A stretch of 64,000 nucleotides of DNA from Tieghemostelium lacteum (GCA_001606155.1 LODT01000011.1:637018-701017), one strand, 5' to 3'. Shown: positions 32,526 to 45,100, counted from the first letter of the stretch. The notes: generated from the sequence alone by a model not told the origin. Translations and numbers: made by a program.

Positions 32526-33172
32526 CTAGTTATAGTTTTCACTGCTGTAGTTGTTGTTGTTGTTGTTGTCACTGCTGTAGTTGTTGTTGTCGCTGCTGTA
32601 GTTGTTATTATTGTAGTCGTTGTAATAACAGTTATTGTAATTGTACCAGTTGTCAAAATAAGAGGCTTGTAATAAACAGGCCAATGTAATGATGGTTGCA
32701 ATCATAGTTAATGCATACATGATGGTACTGATAATACCCAAAACTCTGGCAGATTTATTTGGAGAACGACCAAACTAATATTACAAATAATAAATTATAT
32801 TAATTAGTATTTTAATTAATTAAAAATTAAATAAATAATACATACGGCTGGACCACAGATCCATAACAATGGTACAAAGAAACCTAGAATAAAGAAGATG
32901 GTGGCATGAGTTGGGTTATCAAAGAAAGAACATTTTTTACCACAAGCTGGTTCACCTCCTGCAATAATGTATTGTGGTTGTGGTTGGTAGTAACCTTGTG
33001 GTTGTTGTTGTGGTACATAGACATATTGTGGTTGGTATTGTGGGGGTTGTTGTTGTGGTTGTTGTTGTTGTTGTTGTGGTACATAAACATATTGAATGTT
33101 TGGTTGTTGTGGTTGAATTGGTTGTTGACCAATTAATGGTTGACTTTCTTCATTTTTTGATTCGTATGCCAT
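32526..33172 (-). CDS. Pro/Gln-rich small membrane protein (two exons)
   Basis: Exon 1 is 33172-32846 (donor GTATGT) and exon 2 is 32774-32526. The product is 191 aa. Residues 1-70 are a repeated Tyr-Val-Pro-Gln/Pro-Gln-rich cytoplasmic-type tail. A Cys-containing linker (ACGKKCSFFDNPTHAT) precedes a first membrane segment (IFFILGFFVPLLWICGPAV). The loop FGRSPNKSARV leads to a second segment (IMYALTMIATIITLACLLQ), then a repetitive Asn/Tyr/Ser tail. The Q/P tail plus membrane hairpin is a known kind of dictyostelid protein, but I do not recognise a named family. Confidence 0.68.
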
Positions 33173-33818
33173 GGTTATATTTAAAGGGTTAATTATTGAT
33201 GTAAAATTGGAAATTGATTATACAAAAAAAAAAAAAATTTGTAGTGAAATAGAAAGAGTTTCTTTATTTTTTGAGAAGATTCTTTAATGCGCCAGGTGTC
33301 ATCTTTTAAAATTTTTTTTCTAAGCAAAAAGCAAATTCCTCCGACTTTATATATTTTATTACTCAAATGATTAACTCATTTTTTAATTCTTTTATTTATT
33401 CACCCCTATCCTATGTAAAATTTTAAAATATTTTGGTTCTGTGAATGGATTTGAATTAATTTAAAAAAAACCCCAAACTAAAAAGGGTTATCTCTTTAGA
33501 TTTAAACCAATTAATCAATAAACACTCAGGGTGATTTTATTGAAATTCAATATTTTAACACTAATATTGCCAGTCGCTATTGATTATTAATAACATTTGT
33601 TAATCTTTTTGTTAGGAGTGATCATTCAAATAAATTCACTAACCTAGAGTAAAAACTGAAAACAGAGTGGTTTTTTAAAAGGATAAAAATAACTTTAGTT
33701 CTATATCATATTCATCTTTCTATAAACAAAAATATGTTTAAAATTTAAAAAACTATTTATATAAATAATTTTATTTTTTCACTTGTATTCATCATACAAA
33801 CTATTATCAAAAACAACA
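33173..33818. other. Divergent intergenic region
   Basis: About 645 bp between the membrane protein (minus) and the P450 gene (plus). It is A+T rich with T tracts. No ORF, tRNA or array was seen. Confidence 0.5.
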
Positions 33819-35348
33819 ATGAATATAATATATTTATTAATATTTGTATTTATAATTTATTTATTTAAATCATTTGTAAGTGCAATGAATTATCTTTTTA
33901 CAATTTTGATAAATATCTGTTATTAATAAATATATATATAAATTTAGATTGAAAAAAACAAAAAATATGATAATTTAAAAGCACCATTAGCTTTACCAAT
34001 TATAGGCCATTTACATTTATTGGGTGGTGAACCTATACATTTAGCATTGATGAAAATGATACCTACCTATGGAAATAATTTCAAGTTGTGGGTTGGAGAT
34101 CATCTAACACTATTTGTATCAGAACCTGAAATGCTTCGTGAAATATTTGTAAAGAATTTTAATAATTTTGTGAATAGACATCGAACACCAGTTATGCAAT
34201 GGGCTTCCAGTGGCTTTATAGGGTTAACTGGTGGTGATCACGAATACTGGATTGAAAACAAGAATTTGGTGGTATCTTCATTTTCTAATCAAAAAATTAG
34301 AAAAATCACACACATTATCGAGAGTCAAGTTCAAAAGTTTGTTGATGTACTTGGTGAGTATGCAGATCAGTCAATGGAACTCAATCCAAGACAATTATGT
34401 CAAAAGTATACATTGAATGTTATTTTCAATTATATATATTCCAAAGAGTTACCCTATGATGAAGATTTACATACCGGAACTTCTAAACTACATAAACTTT
34501 TAAAGGCGATGGACGATTGTTTTGTTATTAGTGGTTCTTTGTCAGTAGCTGATATGTTTCATTTTTTGGCACCTTTTAGATTGGCTTATCTCTATTATTG
34601 GAGAAATGAAGAAACTATATTAAAGAACTATATTAAAGAGATCTATGAAGATCATTTGAATACAATCGATAGAGAGAATCCAAGAGATTTAATGGATAGC
34701 TTTATATGTCAATTGGATATCACTAAACCAGATCAAGTCAATAGAATATTGGTATTGGGAATGGAATTGATGGCTGTTGGAAGTGAGACTACGAGTTCAA
34801 CAATGGAATGGTTTATATTACTCATGGCAAATCACCCTGAAATTCAAGAGAAGATCTATGCTGAATTAAAATCAGTTCAAGATTCTCAACCTGGTGGGCT
34901 GTGTATTGCCAATCGTTCTCAAACACCCTATCTAAATGCAGCCATTAAAGAATGTCAAAGATACAAACCAACAGGTCCATTTAATATTCCTAGAACTACC
35001 AAGGAGGATATTCAAATAAATGATCTATTCATTCCAAAAGGTACTCAAATACTCCATTTCCACTATGCAATGATGTACAATGAACAGAATTTTATGAGCC
35101 CTACCGAATTCATTCCAGAGAGATTCATCAATGACAATCACTCCCATGTATTCCATCCATTCTCTCTAGGTAGTAGAAATTGTATTGGACAAAGTCTTGC
35201 AACTGATGAAATCTATTTGGTATTGGTTAAGTTACTACATTCCTATAAAATCATGTTACCTGATGGTATTTCAAAATTAGATGAAACTGAACAACCTGGA
35301 ATGACATTCAAACCAAAAGAATTCAACATTAAAATTGTATCTAGATGA
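33819..35348 (+). CDS. Cytochrome P450
   Basis: A 485-aa haem monooxygenase. Exon 1 (33819-33875, donor GTAAGT) encodes the N-terminal membrane anchor (MNIIYLLIFVFIIYLFKSF). Exon 2 (33948-35348) encodes the rest, starting with the hinge ALPIIGHLHLLGGEP. Key motifs are the I-helix GSETTSS, the K-helix ECQR, the PERF region EFIPERF and the haem-binding FSLGSRNCIGQS with the axial Cys. All essential residues are present. Dictyostelids have many P450s of families such as CYP508 and this resembles them in length and architecture, but I did not assign a family. The substrate is unknown. A perfect 16-bp palindrome lies 70 bp after the stop. Confidence 0.93.
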
Positions 35349-35416
35349 TAATTTAAAAAACTTTTGTTTTGCTTAATAAAGTACTTAAAATGCGTTCAAC
35401 TGACTGTTCAACAAAT

Positions 35417-35432
35417 ACACATCTAGATGTGT
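35417..35432. repeat. 16-bp perfect palindrome
   Basis: ACACATCTAGATGTGT reads the same on both strands. It lies in the 3' flank of the P450 gene and before the next gene, 228 bp upstream of its ATG. It could be a factor-binding site or a hairpin in the 3' UTR. Confidence 0.55.
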
Positions 35433-35659
35433 TTTTAATATCTTTTCACATGTTGTAATGAACAACAGTTGATAATAAATAGATATTATTCACTTTTTTG
35501 GAGTTTGACCCGAATCATTTTGAAAAGTTTTTTTTTATAACGGAAAAGTGCAACGGGGTTTGGACAACTTTGAAAAACACATATTTATTTCGGTACAACC
35601 CAATTTACATTATTTAAAAAAAAAAATAATTTTTTTTTCTCTTAAACACCTATCCCAAA

Positions 35660-36199
35660 ATGATCAAATTATCAACTATTTATAAATTTTTATGTATTAT
35701 ACTAGTTTTACAATGTAGCAAAGCCTATGTATTACAACAATATAAAGATATGGTATATTGGCAGACAATGGCAGAGAGTCAATTTGCACAGACTCTATTT
35801 TTTACTTTTGAAAACGATGAAATTGCTTACTTTAGATTCACCAATGACGACAATTCAACCTCTACTGTAGTTACAAACTTAGATCTTTATATTGACTCTA
35901 AAGGTCAAGCTGAGAAATGTGAAGTTTACCTCTCATTTGATGGTTTGGCAAATAAAAACGATCATAAGATTTCTGGTTTATCAACTCCATTTAATTTCAC
36001 AGCTTGTTATCAAGATATGGTGTATATGACCATTCAAATGGAGAACCCATTATTCAGTGGCGATATTCAAATTACTATAACACCTGTAACCAATAGCACT
36101 AAATGTGTCTATAAAGATGTTAGTTCTACTTCCACTTTATCAATTAACATGATTTTCACTTTTATTCTTGGTTTTATAGTAATACTATTTAACTTTTAA
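35660..36199 (+). CDS. Secreted or GPI-anchored surface protein
   Basis: A 179-aa single-exon protein. It has a signal peptide (hydrophobic IYKFLCIILVLQCSKAY, cleavage near residue 22) and a hydrophobic C-terminus (MIFTFILGFIVILFNF) with short Ser/Thr residues before it, the pattern of a GPI-anchored protein. The ectodomain of about 130 residues is beta-rich with a few Cys (EKCEVYL, TACYQDM, STKCVYKD), with no recognised family. Function unknown; surface location is well supported by the two hydrophobic ends. Confidence 0.72.
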   Translation: MIKLSTIYKFLCIILVLQCSKAYVLQQYKDMVYWQTMAESQFAQTLFFTFENDEIAYFRFTNDDNSTSTVVTNLDLYIDSKGQAEKCEVYLSFDGLANKNDHKISGLSTPFNFTACYQDMVYMTIQMENPLFSGDIQITITPVTNSTKCVYKDVSSTSTLSINMIFTFILGFIVILFNF

Positions 36200-36676
36200 A
36201 ATAAATGTAATATCTCTAAATTAAACCGCCAAAAACAAAAAAAATAATCTATTTTTAAATTTATTTGTATTATCTCTTATTATTCAGAATTTTATAAAGG
36301 AACAAATAAAGAAACTCCATTTCTTCCAACAGTATATTTATAAGAATAATTTAATCAATATAATAATTTAAAGAATAGTGGTACATGTGTGTATTTAAAA
36401 AAAATAAAAAATTACTATTAAATGTAGTTTCCCTATTTTTGTAATTTTAATTATTTATTTTATTTGGGTAATATAATTGAATATAAGGCTAGTTAAATTG
36501 TTACCTATGAAATTTTGGCAATGTAATCCACAATTAAATGTGTGAATAAAGAATACACTTTTAAAATTTTTTACAACAACACACATGTACATTAAATATA
36601 TATTACAACTACTACTATATTACTATAAATTTATATTTTATAATGTTTTTCTTTTATAATTCATTACAACTTTGAA
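36200..36676. other. Intergenic, nothing recognised
   Basis: A+T-rich spacer between two plus-strand genes. No ORF, repeat or RNA gene was seen. Confidence 0.5.
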
Positions 36677-38747
36677 ATGAAAGATTTAGTTTTAATTAGA
36701 TTATTAATACTCACAGTTTTTATATCTACAATTTATAGTTTTCCAACTTCAATTTCACAGCTTAATAGTACTAACAGTGTAGCTATTAGATCTCCATATT
36801 CTGGTTATGTTGAAGGTGAATGTGATATAAATGGTGATGGTAATCAAGTAAGTTTTAATTTAACCATATTAATATTAATTTAAATACTAATTATAAAATA
36901 TATAGGATATAATTGTTATAACTCGTAATGGATATGTAGTATTATTTGGAAATGTAACTAGATATAGTAAGAAAACTAGACCAATTGAATTGGATGTAAA
37001 TGGTATAAATGGTTTTAAATTTGAATTTTTACAACCTGAGAGATACCCCATTTGTGGTGATTTTAATAATGATGGTTATGATGATATTGTGCTAACTAAT
37101 TCATTGCCTGCTGCTGGAAGAATCTATGTTATCTATGGTAGTAGTGGTCCTTTTAATGCCACCATGGTGATTGATGGAAACAATGGTTTTATAATTGAAG
37201 GTGAACCACATCAAGCACTTGGTATTACCAAAGCAATTTGTGATGTAAATGGTGATGGTGTAAAGGATTTTGTGTTTGGTTCAAAAACTTCATTTTACGA
37301 TGGTGTTGAAATGTCACAAATTTCACACAAGAAATCCTATGTACTATTTGGATTGAAAAATGGTGAAAAATATCCAACAGATTCCAAAGGTGAATTTAAC
37401 AAGACTTCCATTGAAGATGGAAATATTGGTTTTTATATGGACACACAATCTCTCATGCTCTATTGTGGTGACATTAATAATGATGGTTATGATGATATAT
37501 TATTCCTGAACCCAACTTGTCAAATAATGTTTGGTAGACCTAGTTTCCCTGCATTTTATTCACCCAGTTATAATGGATCTGATGGATTTTTGATATCTAA
37601 TGTATCCAATTCCATTCAAAGATATAGATTAGCGAGTTTTGGTGATTTTAATGGTGATGGATTGACTGATATGGCAGTATCGAATGCTAATCAAAGTGCA
37701 TTGGAAGTTTATGTAATATTTGGTCAACGTTCAGGATATAAATGGCATTCCACATTTAACCCAACAATTAGAGATGATTCTAAAGTTGTTGCATTTGTTA
37801 AAGGTTCTGGAACATATGTTTCTCATGAATGTGATTCTGTAATTCTAAGTGACGTGAATGGAGATGGTTTAGATGATTTACAATGTGTATCGGTTAGTGA
37901 TAGATTAGTATGGGCAGTCTATGGTACAACTATTCCCTTAGCACCAGTTGTAAGACTCTCTGATAGATCATCACCTTTGGATAACCAATGCACTGGATTT
38001 AGATTTAGAGAAGTTGATGGTTTAGAAATTGCATCTTCTGATTTTAACAATGATGGCATTCAAGATATGCTCGTTGCAAAAGGTGACATAATCTATGGAG
38101 TCTATGGTGAAAGAAATAGAGTAGTTGCTAATTTACAACTAAAATCAACATCAATACCATTTAATCAAAGTGGTATATACCATTTCTTGCAGAATAACTA
38201 TCAACCATTGACTACCAGTAAATGTCAAGTACAAAGTCTTCGTATTAGACTAGAGAATCTCCCTGAAAAAGGTGATTCTTTGGAATTTATTCCACCAATA
38301 TCCTCAAGAATTAAAGTTACAAGAGCATCATCAACAGATATTACACTTCATAATATGGATCATTCAATAGACTTTTTGAATCATCTTTCAAGTATTTCAT
38401 TTACAACTCGACGAACAAAATCAATTGCTACTATATCACTATATTCTAGAGGTACTATTAATTCAACTATTGATATTCATTCTTATTACAAAACACCTTG
38501 CATATGTCATTCTAATAGTACTTGTGTTGGTAACTACCAATGTATACCTAAAGGTGTACCCTACCAAAACCAAGACTGTAGAACTTATGGATGTTCTTTT
38601 GGTTTTGAATGTAATAATACAAAATGTCAATTTAAATCTGAATGCTATTCATGTGATGATCTAACTTGTGAAGGAAATGAAAAATGTGCAATGCTCGTTA
38701 GCTATGGTTCACGTTGTCAATTATTTCCATTTTGTGTAACAATTTAG
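36677..38747 (+). CDS. Integrin-alpha-like FG-GAP beta-propeller surface protein (two exons)
   Basis: Exons 36677-36847 and 36906-38747 (donor GTAAGT, acceptor ATAG) encode about 670 aa. A signal peptide (LIRLLILTVFISTIYS) is followed by about seven repeats of the DxNxDGxxD type, for example CDINGDGNQDIIV, GDFNNDGYDDIVL, CDVNGDGVKDFVF, GDINNDGYDDILF, GDFNGDGLTDMAV and SDVNGDGLDDLQ. The FG-GAP/VCBS repeats bind calcium and form a propeller like that of integrin alpha subunits. The first repeat is split exactly by the intron. The last 120 residues contain many Cys (CICHSNSTCVG to LFPFC) and several N-glycosylation sites. There is no membrane segment at the end, so it is secreted or held by partners. 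An adhesion role is inferred. Confidence 0.82.
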
Positions 38748-38799
38748 ATGAATTACAAATTTTTTTAATAATAAAAATAAAAAACTACAAATCAATTTT

Positions 38800-40395
38800 A
38801 TGTATAAAAAAAAACGAATGACGACTGAAGAGGATTCACTAAAAAATTATGGAATTGAGCCATGGTTAATAAAAAATCTACATGATATTTCAATTAGTTC
38901 ACTGTTTACAGTTCAGAAAGAAATTATACCATTTATTAGTAAAACGGAAGGACATGATATTTGTGTTTGTGCACCTACTGGGTCTGGTAAAACATTATCC
39001 TATGCAATACCTTTAGTACAAAAGATTGTAAATAGAGTAATTAGAAGATTAAAGATTTTAGTTGTAGTACCTACACATGATTTGGTATCACAAGTTGAAA
39101 AGACATTTAAATCCATTATAAAACATACTGATTTGGTGGTCGAGTATCTTGGTATTAGACCATTTCACATTGAACAGAAATTATTAGTTAGACAATATCA
39201 GTTTGGCGACCATTCCAAAATGGAATCACTTGTAGATATTTTAGTTTCAACACCAGGTCGTTTAGTAGATCACATTAATGAAACCAAAGGTTTCACACTA
39301 GAATTTCTAAATTATTTAGTTATAGATGAAGCTGATAGACTATTAAGACAATCTTTTCAAGATTGGTTAGAAATTTTAATGGATTCTGCAAATAGTAATA
39401 ATAATATGGATATAGAAAATAATAATAATTTAGGTACAAATATAAATAATATAACAGTAAAGGAACAAGGTAATATTCAAATTCAAGAGATTAATGTAAA
39501 GTTAATTGATTCAACACCAGGTAATCATTTGAGTCAGAGTCAATGTAAATTAGTTAAAATTCTATTATCAGCAACAATGACCTATAACCCAACTAAAATT
39601 TCACTATTACAATTACATGCACCATTATTCTTTACCACCAGTAAAATTAAAGAAATTAAATATAAAATGCCAGAAACACTAAAGGAATCCTATATAATAT
39701 CATCAACTTCTGAACAGAGACCATTGGTACTGCTAAATATTTTAAAGAATACTATAAGTACTGATGATAGCACTAGTAAAAAGAAAATTATATGTTTTAC
39801 AAAATCTCTGGAAACAACTCATCGTTTGAATTTATTATTAAAATTCATTCAAAATGTTGATGGGTTGAAATTTGTTTCCGAAGAATATTCATCTGTTCAA
39901 AGTCAATCAGAGAGATCAGCTCTATTGAGCAGATTCCGAAATGGTGAAATTGATATTTTAATTTGTTCAGATATCATGTCAAGAGGTATGGATATACAGG
40001 ATATTGATGTGGTTATCAACTATAATGCACCCCCAAATATCACATTATATGTCCATAGAGTAGGTAGAACTGCAAGAGCTGGTAAAGATGGTAGTTCTTA
40101 TACCATAGTTGAGAAACAAGAACTCAAACACTACCTATTCACAATGAAAAAAGCTGAAAGATCTCATTCTATTCATAAACTAAAATGGAAATTTGAAGAC
40201 TATAAACCATATGAAGTGCAGTATAAAAATGCACTCTATCAAATGAGATTGATTTTCAATAAGAGAAAGACTATAGATGAACCATCTAATGACACTTCAA
40301 CCACTATTCAATCATCAATGGAATCCGATTCAAGACTCTATGAAAATCTATTAGAAGTTTCAAAAAAGAAAGCAAAAGCAAATTTTAATTGTTAA
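38800..40395 (+). CDS. ddx51: DEAD-box RNA helicase DDX51/Dbp6
   Basis: ATP-dependent RNA helicase of large-subunit ribosome biogenesis in the nucleolus. The 531-aa single-exon frame has all motifs: Q-motif region YGIEPWLIKNL, I APTGSGKTLSYAIPLVQ, Ia VVVPTHDL, Ib STPGRLVDH, II VIDEADRLL, III LLSATMTYNP, IV IICFTKSLETT, V SDIMSRGMDI and VI HRVGRTARAG. The sequence pattern around IPF and SYAIPLVQ fits DDX51/Dbp6 rather than other DEAD-box groups. The N-terminal tail of this protein is short here. An Asn-rich insert sits between motifs II and III. The start is uncertain between 38800 and the Met at 38818. Confidence 0.85.
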   Translation: MYKKKRMTTEEDSLKNYGIEPWLIKNLHDISISSLFTVQKEIIPFISKTEGHDICVCAPTGSGKTLSYAIPLVQKIVNRVIRRLKILVVVPTHDLVSQVEKTFKSIIKHTDLVVEYLGIRPFHIEQKLLVRQYQFGDHSKMESLVDILVSTPGRLVDHINETKGFTLEFLNYLVIDEADRLLRQSFQDWLEILMDSANSNNNMDIENNNNLGTNINNITVKEQGNIQIQEINVKLIDSTPGNHLSQSQCKLVKILLSATMTYNPTKISLLQLHAPLFFTTSKIKEIKYKMPETLKESYIISSTSEQRPLVLLNILKNTISTDDSTSKKKIICFTKSLETTHRLNLLLKFIQNVDGLKFVSEEYSSVQSQSERSALLSRFRNGEIDILICSDIMSRGMDIQDIDVVINYNAPPNITLYVHRVGRTARAGKDGSSYTIVEKQELKHYLFTMKKAERSHSIHKLKWKFEDYKPYEVQYKNALYQMRLIFNKRKTIDEPSNDTSTTIQSSMESDSRLYENLLEVSKKKAKANFNC

Positions 40396-40430
40396 AAATA
40401 ATAAATTAAAGTTTTTTTTGGAATAGTTAA

Positions 40431-41684
40431 CTATTTATTACAATAGGGCGAACCGTCTTTCCATGTTATAGTACCTTGACATGATTGACAATTTATACCT
40501 GAGAAATTATTTAGACATTGACATATTCCAGGTGAACCTGGTATTGCAAAACATTGTCCAAATGGAGCATTACAATCAGAATTTTCAAAACAATTTAGTG
40601 GCATTTGGTTTTGATGTGAAATTGGAATACAATATGGTGATCCTAAATTCCATATTATTGTATTATTTCCAGAGAATACTGAACATTCTAAACATGTTTC
40701 ACCACTAAAACCATCAGAACATTGACAATCTCCTATTTCTTTATTCCCATCGTACAATATTTGTGGAATACTTGCGACTGTTAAAGATAGTTTATAAATT
40801 GAATTTTTTCGTAGATAATATATAGAGTTATCATAATATATAAAATCATTAATTTTATCATCTATTGATAGAATTATAGTTCCACTATTTTGTCCACCTG
40901 ATAATGGATAACCAATTATAGAATTTTGCTGTCTATTTAAATAAAATATAGTATCAGTTGATAATTGTAAATCACCTTGTATTACAAATGATTCAGAAAC
41001 TAGTATTGATAATTGTGATCTCGAACAGTTTTGACAATTTTTATCACCAATATATATAGTGTTATTCATTCGAATATAGAGATTATTTTGATTGAATTTT
41101 ACTTTAGTTTCCCAATCCATTCCTCGGTATAGAATAGCAGATCTTTTTATAGATTGTGTTGGTGAAATTGGAATACTATCCAACCTTATGATATTTAAAT
41201 CAACCGATCCAAAAGTTTGTTGATTTTCTTCATCAAATTGTAAATCCTTTGGTTGAATATTACCTAACTGGAATCCAATAGTTGAATCTTCATTATTATA
41301 ATAACTGATAACTGGTCCTCCATGTAATAGTTCATTTGTATTTAAATAAATTGTACCTGAAATTGGTAAATACCTATAAAGACTGGTAATTGACATCATT
41401 GGATTTTCACCAAATATTGAATAATGGTATTTTACAAATCCACCATTCGTAGGGATGGAAAGTAGTTTTGGAAATTTATCATTTGAATATTTTGCCAAAA
41501 ACATTATTCGACCATTTACATAATCTAATTCTATAGAATCTAGAATATTGATTGATTTTTTACATTGTGACAATGGAGAGTTGCCACATTGAAAAGAATC
41601 TTGACAACTATTAACAATATTTACAATTACTATAAATATTAAAAAAACTAATATTCTATTATTCAATTTTAACTTTTTCGTCAT
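40431..41684 (-). CDS. Secreted protein with C-terminal EGF-like Cys-rich modules
   Basis: A 417-aa single-exon protein. The signal peptide (ILVFLIFIVIVNIVNS) is followed by CQDSFQCGNSPLSQC. The next 270 residues consist of repeated short beta-type segments (FLAKYSNDKFPKLLSIP, YYDNSIYYLRKNSIYK), consistent with a propeller-like fold. The C-terminus has at least two EGF-like modules (GDCQCSDGFSGETCLEC and GICQCLNNFSGINCQSC) with a repeated GSPYC element. No membrane segment follows, so it is probably secreted. The family is not recognised. Confidence 0.7.
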   Translation of the reverse strand: MTKKLKLNNRILVFLIFIVIVNIVNSCQDSFQCGNSPLSQCKKSINILDSIELDYVNGRIMFLAKYSNDKFPKLLSIPTNGGFVKYHYSIFGENPMMSITSLYRYLPISGTIYLNTNELLHGGPVISYYNNEDSTIGFQLGNIQPKDLQFDEENQQTFGSVDLNIIRLDSIPISPTQSIKRSAILYRGMDWETKVKFNQNNLYIRMNNTIYIGDKNCQNCSRSQLSILVSESFVIQGDLQLSTDTIFYLNRQQNSIIGYPLSGGQNSGTIILSIDDKINDFIYYDNSIYYLRKNSIYKLSLTVASIPQILYDGNKEIGDCQCSDGFSGETCLECSVFSGNNTIIWNLGSPYCIPISHQNQMPLNCFENSDCNAPFGQCFAIPGSPGICQCLNNFSGINCQSCQGTITWKDGSPYCNK

Positions 41685-42178
41685 TGCTTTTTAAAAAAAA
41701 AAGATAGATAAAATACAATGACATATATAGTATAAAAAAAATAAAGCAATCGTGGGTGAGTGTAAATTAAAAAATTGTGTAGAAAAACAATGAAAATATT
41801 GTAAGATATATATTTAATATAATTGTATAAAAATATAGATGATTATTGTAATTATACGTTTTTTTAATATCAAAATATAAAATTTATATTGAATTTATAT
41901 AAACACACCAAATCAAAGTATGATAAAAGATGAAAAGATATTTTATGATAGGGCAGGTTAAAGAATTGGGGGGGTATTATTTATTTTGGGTTATTACAAT
42001 ATATAGTAGTAAAAGTGTTTATGATACAAGTGACAAAGCAGTGAAAAGATGAGGAAAGTGGGGTAGATTTTAATGGGAGAGTTGAAGTGTGTGGGGTGGG
42101 AGAGATTTAAAAAAAAAATTATATATATTCATATGATGAATATTCTTATTTGTCCATCATCAAAATAATTGATTAATT
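41685..42178. other. Intergenic, plus strand G-rich near 42040-42110
   Basis: About 490 bp between two minus-strand genes. A seven-G run lies at about 41969-41975, and GGGGTAGATTTT and GTGTGGGGTGGGAG blocks follow at 42058-42105. In the sense of the IPT/TIG gene this 3' flank is C-rich, as noted elsewhere in the window. No gene was seen. Confidence 0.5.
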
Positions 42179-45100
42179 TTAAAATAATAAAATTAAACAA
42201 CCAATAACAGTGATAAATAGCAATATTAGATTGAATTGGTGTGTTATGGGGGAATCGGAAATTACATTGCTTTGAGTTGTTGAATCCATAGCTCCAGTTG
42301 TAGAAGTGGATGATGTTGGATTACCATTGGTTGTTTGAGTACCTGAACCACCATCTGGTATAGAAGATGTCTGACCAGTGTCAACAGTGTTGTCAGTAGT
42401 TCCTGGATTATTTGTAGTTGTACTGGTACCACCTGTCAATGGAATTGTAAGTTTATTGGTAGCTATAGTGTTAACGGATACCCTGATATCAAATGAAGTT
42501 CCGCTTATAGCAGGTAAATCAAATACCAATACAACTTGACTGAATAAATCAAATGTTAGAGATAAATCTTCAAAACCTGTTCCTTTGTCGATTTGGACTA
42601 TAGTATTAGTAGAAATTACACCAAATCTAGATCCATAGAGAGTTAAAGTACCACCATTGTTTGCCAAAGCTCCAGAGTAGGTGAGTAATGTTGGTGCGTA
42701 TTTAACAGTACTGGTAGCTATAGCCATATTTAGATCTTTCATTGATTTACCTGTGATTTGGAAATGGTTGTTAAATAGACCATAGTATGACAATGCCAAT
42801 CCTTGTGTGTATCCAAGACCGAATGGAATGACAATAGTACATGTAAATTCAGCAGTTTTCAAATCCACTGTATTATTAGTTAAAGTGCATGGAAATTCTT
42901 CATTTTTGAAGCCAACAGCACCTAGATAGACTGATGGTGGTCTGGTAATTAGAATACCAGATTCATTATCAGAAGCTGTTATGACAGCTGTTAGAGTTCT
43001 ATCTTCTTGAGTTCCAGTGACATCAATGACAACGGAAGAGATATCAGGTGTTACTACAAATGTTTGTACAACAGGTCCTGTAGTATCAGGAGTCATAGCG
43101 CAAGTAGTTTGAATTGTTGGATTGGTAGCTAACTTCACAAGAGGATCAAGACCAGTATTGGTATTGAAATCGTAAGTTTCAGTATGGAAACCTGATGTAT
43201 CATAAAGTGATAAGTAACTAATTTGGTAGGTTTGACTAATGCAATTTGTAGTTAATGGAAGATCGAGTTTATAAGCACCTTGGAATTTAGTACCTGTACC
43301 TGAACTTGGTGTTATGGTGTATGAGTATCCAACGGGGTCTACATCACTAGTGATACGGATAGTACCTTTACTAAGACCATTTAGAGAATCTTGAATGGTA
43401 ACAGTGAATGATATGACAGTGTCATTAGTTACAGTAACCTGAGCTGATGAAACTTGTATATCAGATACCAAAGGTCCAATTTGATCGGCATTTTGAGATA
43501 TAGCTCTCAATTGAGAACTGGCACCTACAATATTGTAAATTTGAGAATTGGTAAAGTTATGTGGAGCAATATAGATACTATAGTCAATAGGACCAGTGAA
43601 TAAACGTGCTGGTACTGTGAATTTAATGGTGAATTTACCTGCTGAAAAGGTACTGTAGAATGAAGGATTCCATGAACCTCCACCATAGAAATAGGGTTGG
43701 AATATCAATGTACTTGTTGGATCTTGACCTGCGAAACTAATGTACAGTTCATTTTCAACATTACCATTTGAGACATCAACTTGAGTGGATTTAAATGAAA
43801 ATTGTGTGATATCAGCAGCTTTGGTGATGGTATGGTACCCTTGTAGGTATAAAGGGAATTGTGGAATTAGTGGATCCAAATCAGCATTTTTATAAGCAGA
43901 TACAAAGTAGTTACCAACGTTATTTGCATTGTCAATAACACGAACACTCATTGAAACCACACCTAGGTAATTGATAACTTTTTGATAGGTTCCATCTAGA
44001 TAGGTACCTAATACCAAGTCACCTAGTTGAACTTGTACACTTTGTTTGGTGTCACTGCTGACTTCGTCGGAGAATTGTAAGATTATCTGTGAGATACCTG
44101 AGAGGTTATCAGAAATGGATAAAGTGATGATAGCATTCTCACCAGATAATGGAGTGAATTCAACATTGCTTAGAACAGGTGCTGTTTGGTCTGCAGTTGC
44201 AGGTGTGAATGTGAATTGACATGATGCAGATTGATCCTTGTATTGGTACATTACTAATGAAAGTGAAGTCTTTTGATTTTGACTGGCAAATGTTGAAATG
44301 GAATAAGTATGTGATACACCATTACCTGATGAGACACCATATGGAAATGGTGCATTTAAAGTTCTGATGAGTGATGTTAAACCTATGAGATAGAGTCTAG
44401 TATTGGTATTGGAAATTCCAAATTGAGGGAACTTGGCATCTGTTGTGCATAACGGAGTTCCAAATGCAGGTCTATTTGGAAATACTATAGAAAGACTATC
44501 AATTTGTGTAGAACTATTGGTAGCACCATTGAATCCGTATAATTGATATAATGGATTCTTTGCAAACATTTGACCTAGATATTGAACTGATGTAGTTGGA
44601 GATCCACCAATTGGTACTGGTGAGTTCATTATAATAGCACCAGATGACTGTACACTTAGTTTAATGAAATGCTTAGAAGATGCTGGTGTATCAACCGAAT
44701 AGAATGCATTTAAAACTGGTTTTTGAAATGTTGGTGAAGCTGTATTTGGATATAATTGAAGATTTGCAATGGCTGGTGAATTTAGTTGATATGTAGATCC
44801 CAAGAAGGAAGATGTTGATAGAACAGTTTCTGTACTATTATAGTCAACAAGAGTGAGTTTTAAAGGTGCACTAGTAAAATTGGATTGTAGGTTATAAGGA
44901 ACTGTATATAGTCTACTATCTGGAATCAAACGTGTTACACCACATGTAAATGGTGTATCACAATAGGTATCCAGGAACTTAATACCCAGTGGATAATTGG
45001 AAATTTCAAAATCAAATGAATTACTGTCCGGTAGATTACCTCCACTATAGTATAGATTGGATCTGGCTATGGTTATAGGACTTGGTTGTGCAACACATGT

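Noticed and set aside
32906-33192. Two plus-strand frames rich in Trp, Leu and Val
   Set aside because: Antisense of the CAA/CCA repeats in the Pro/Gln-rich membrane protein.
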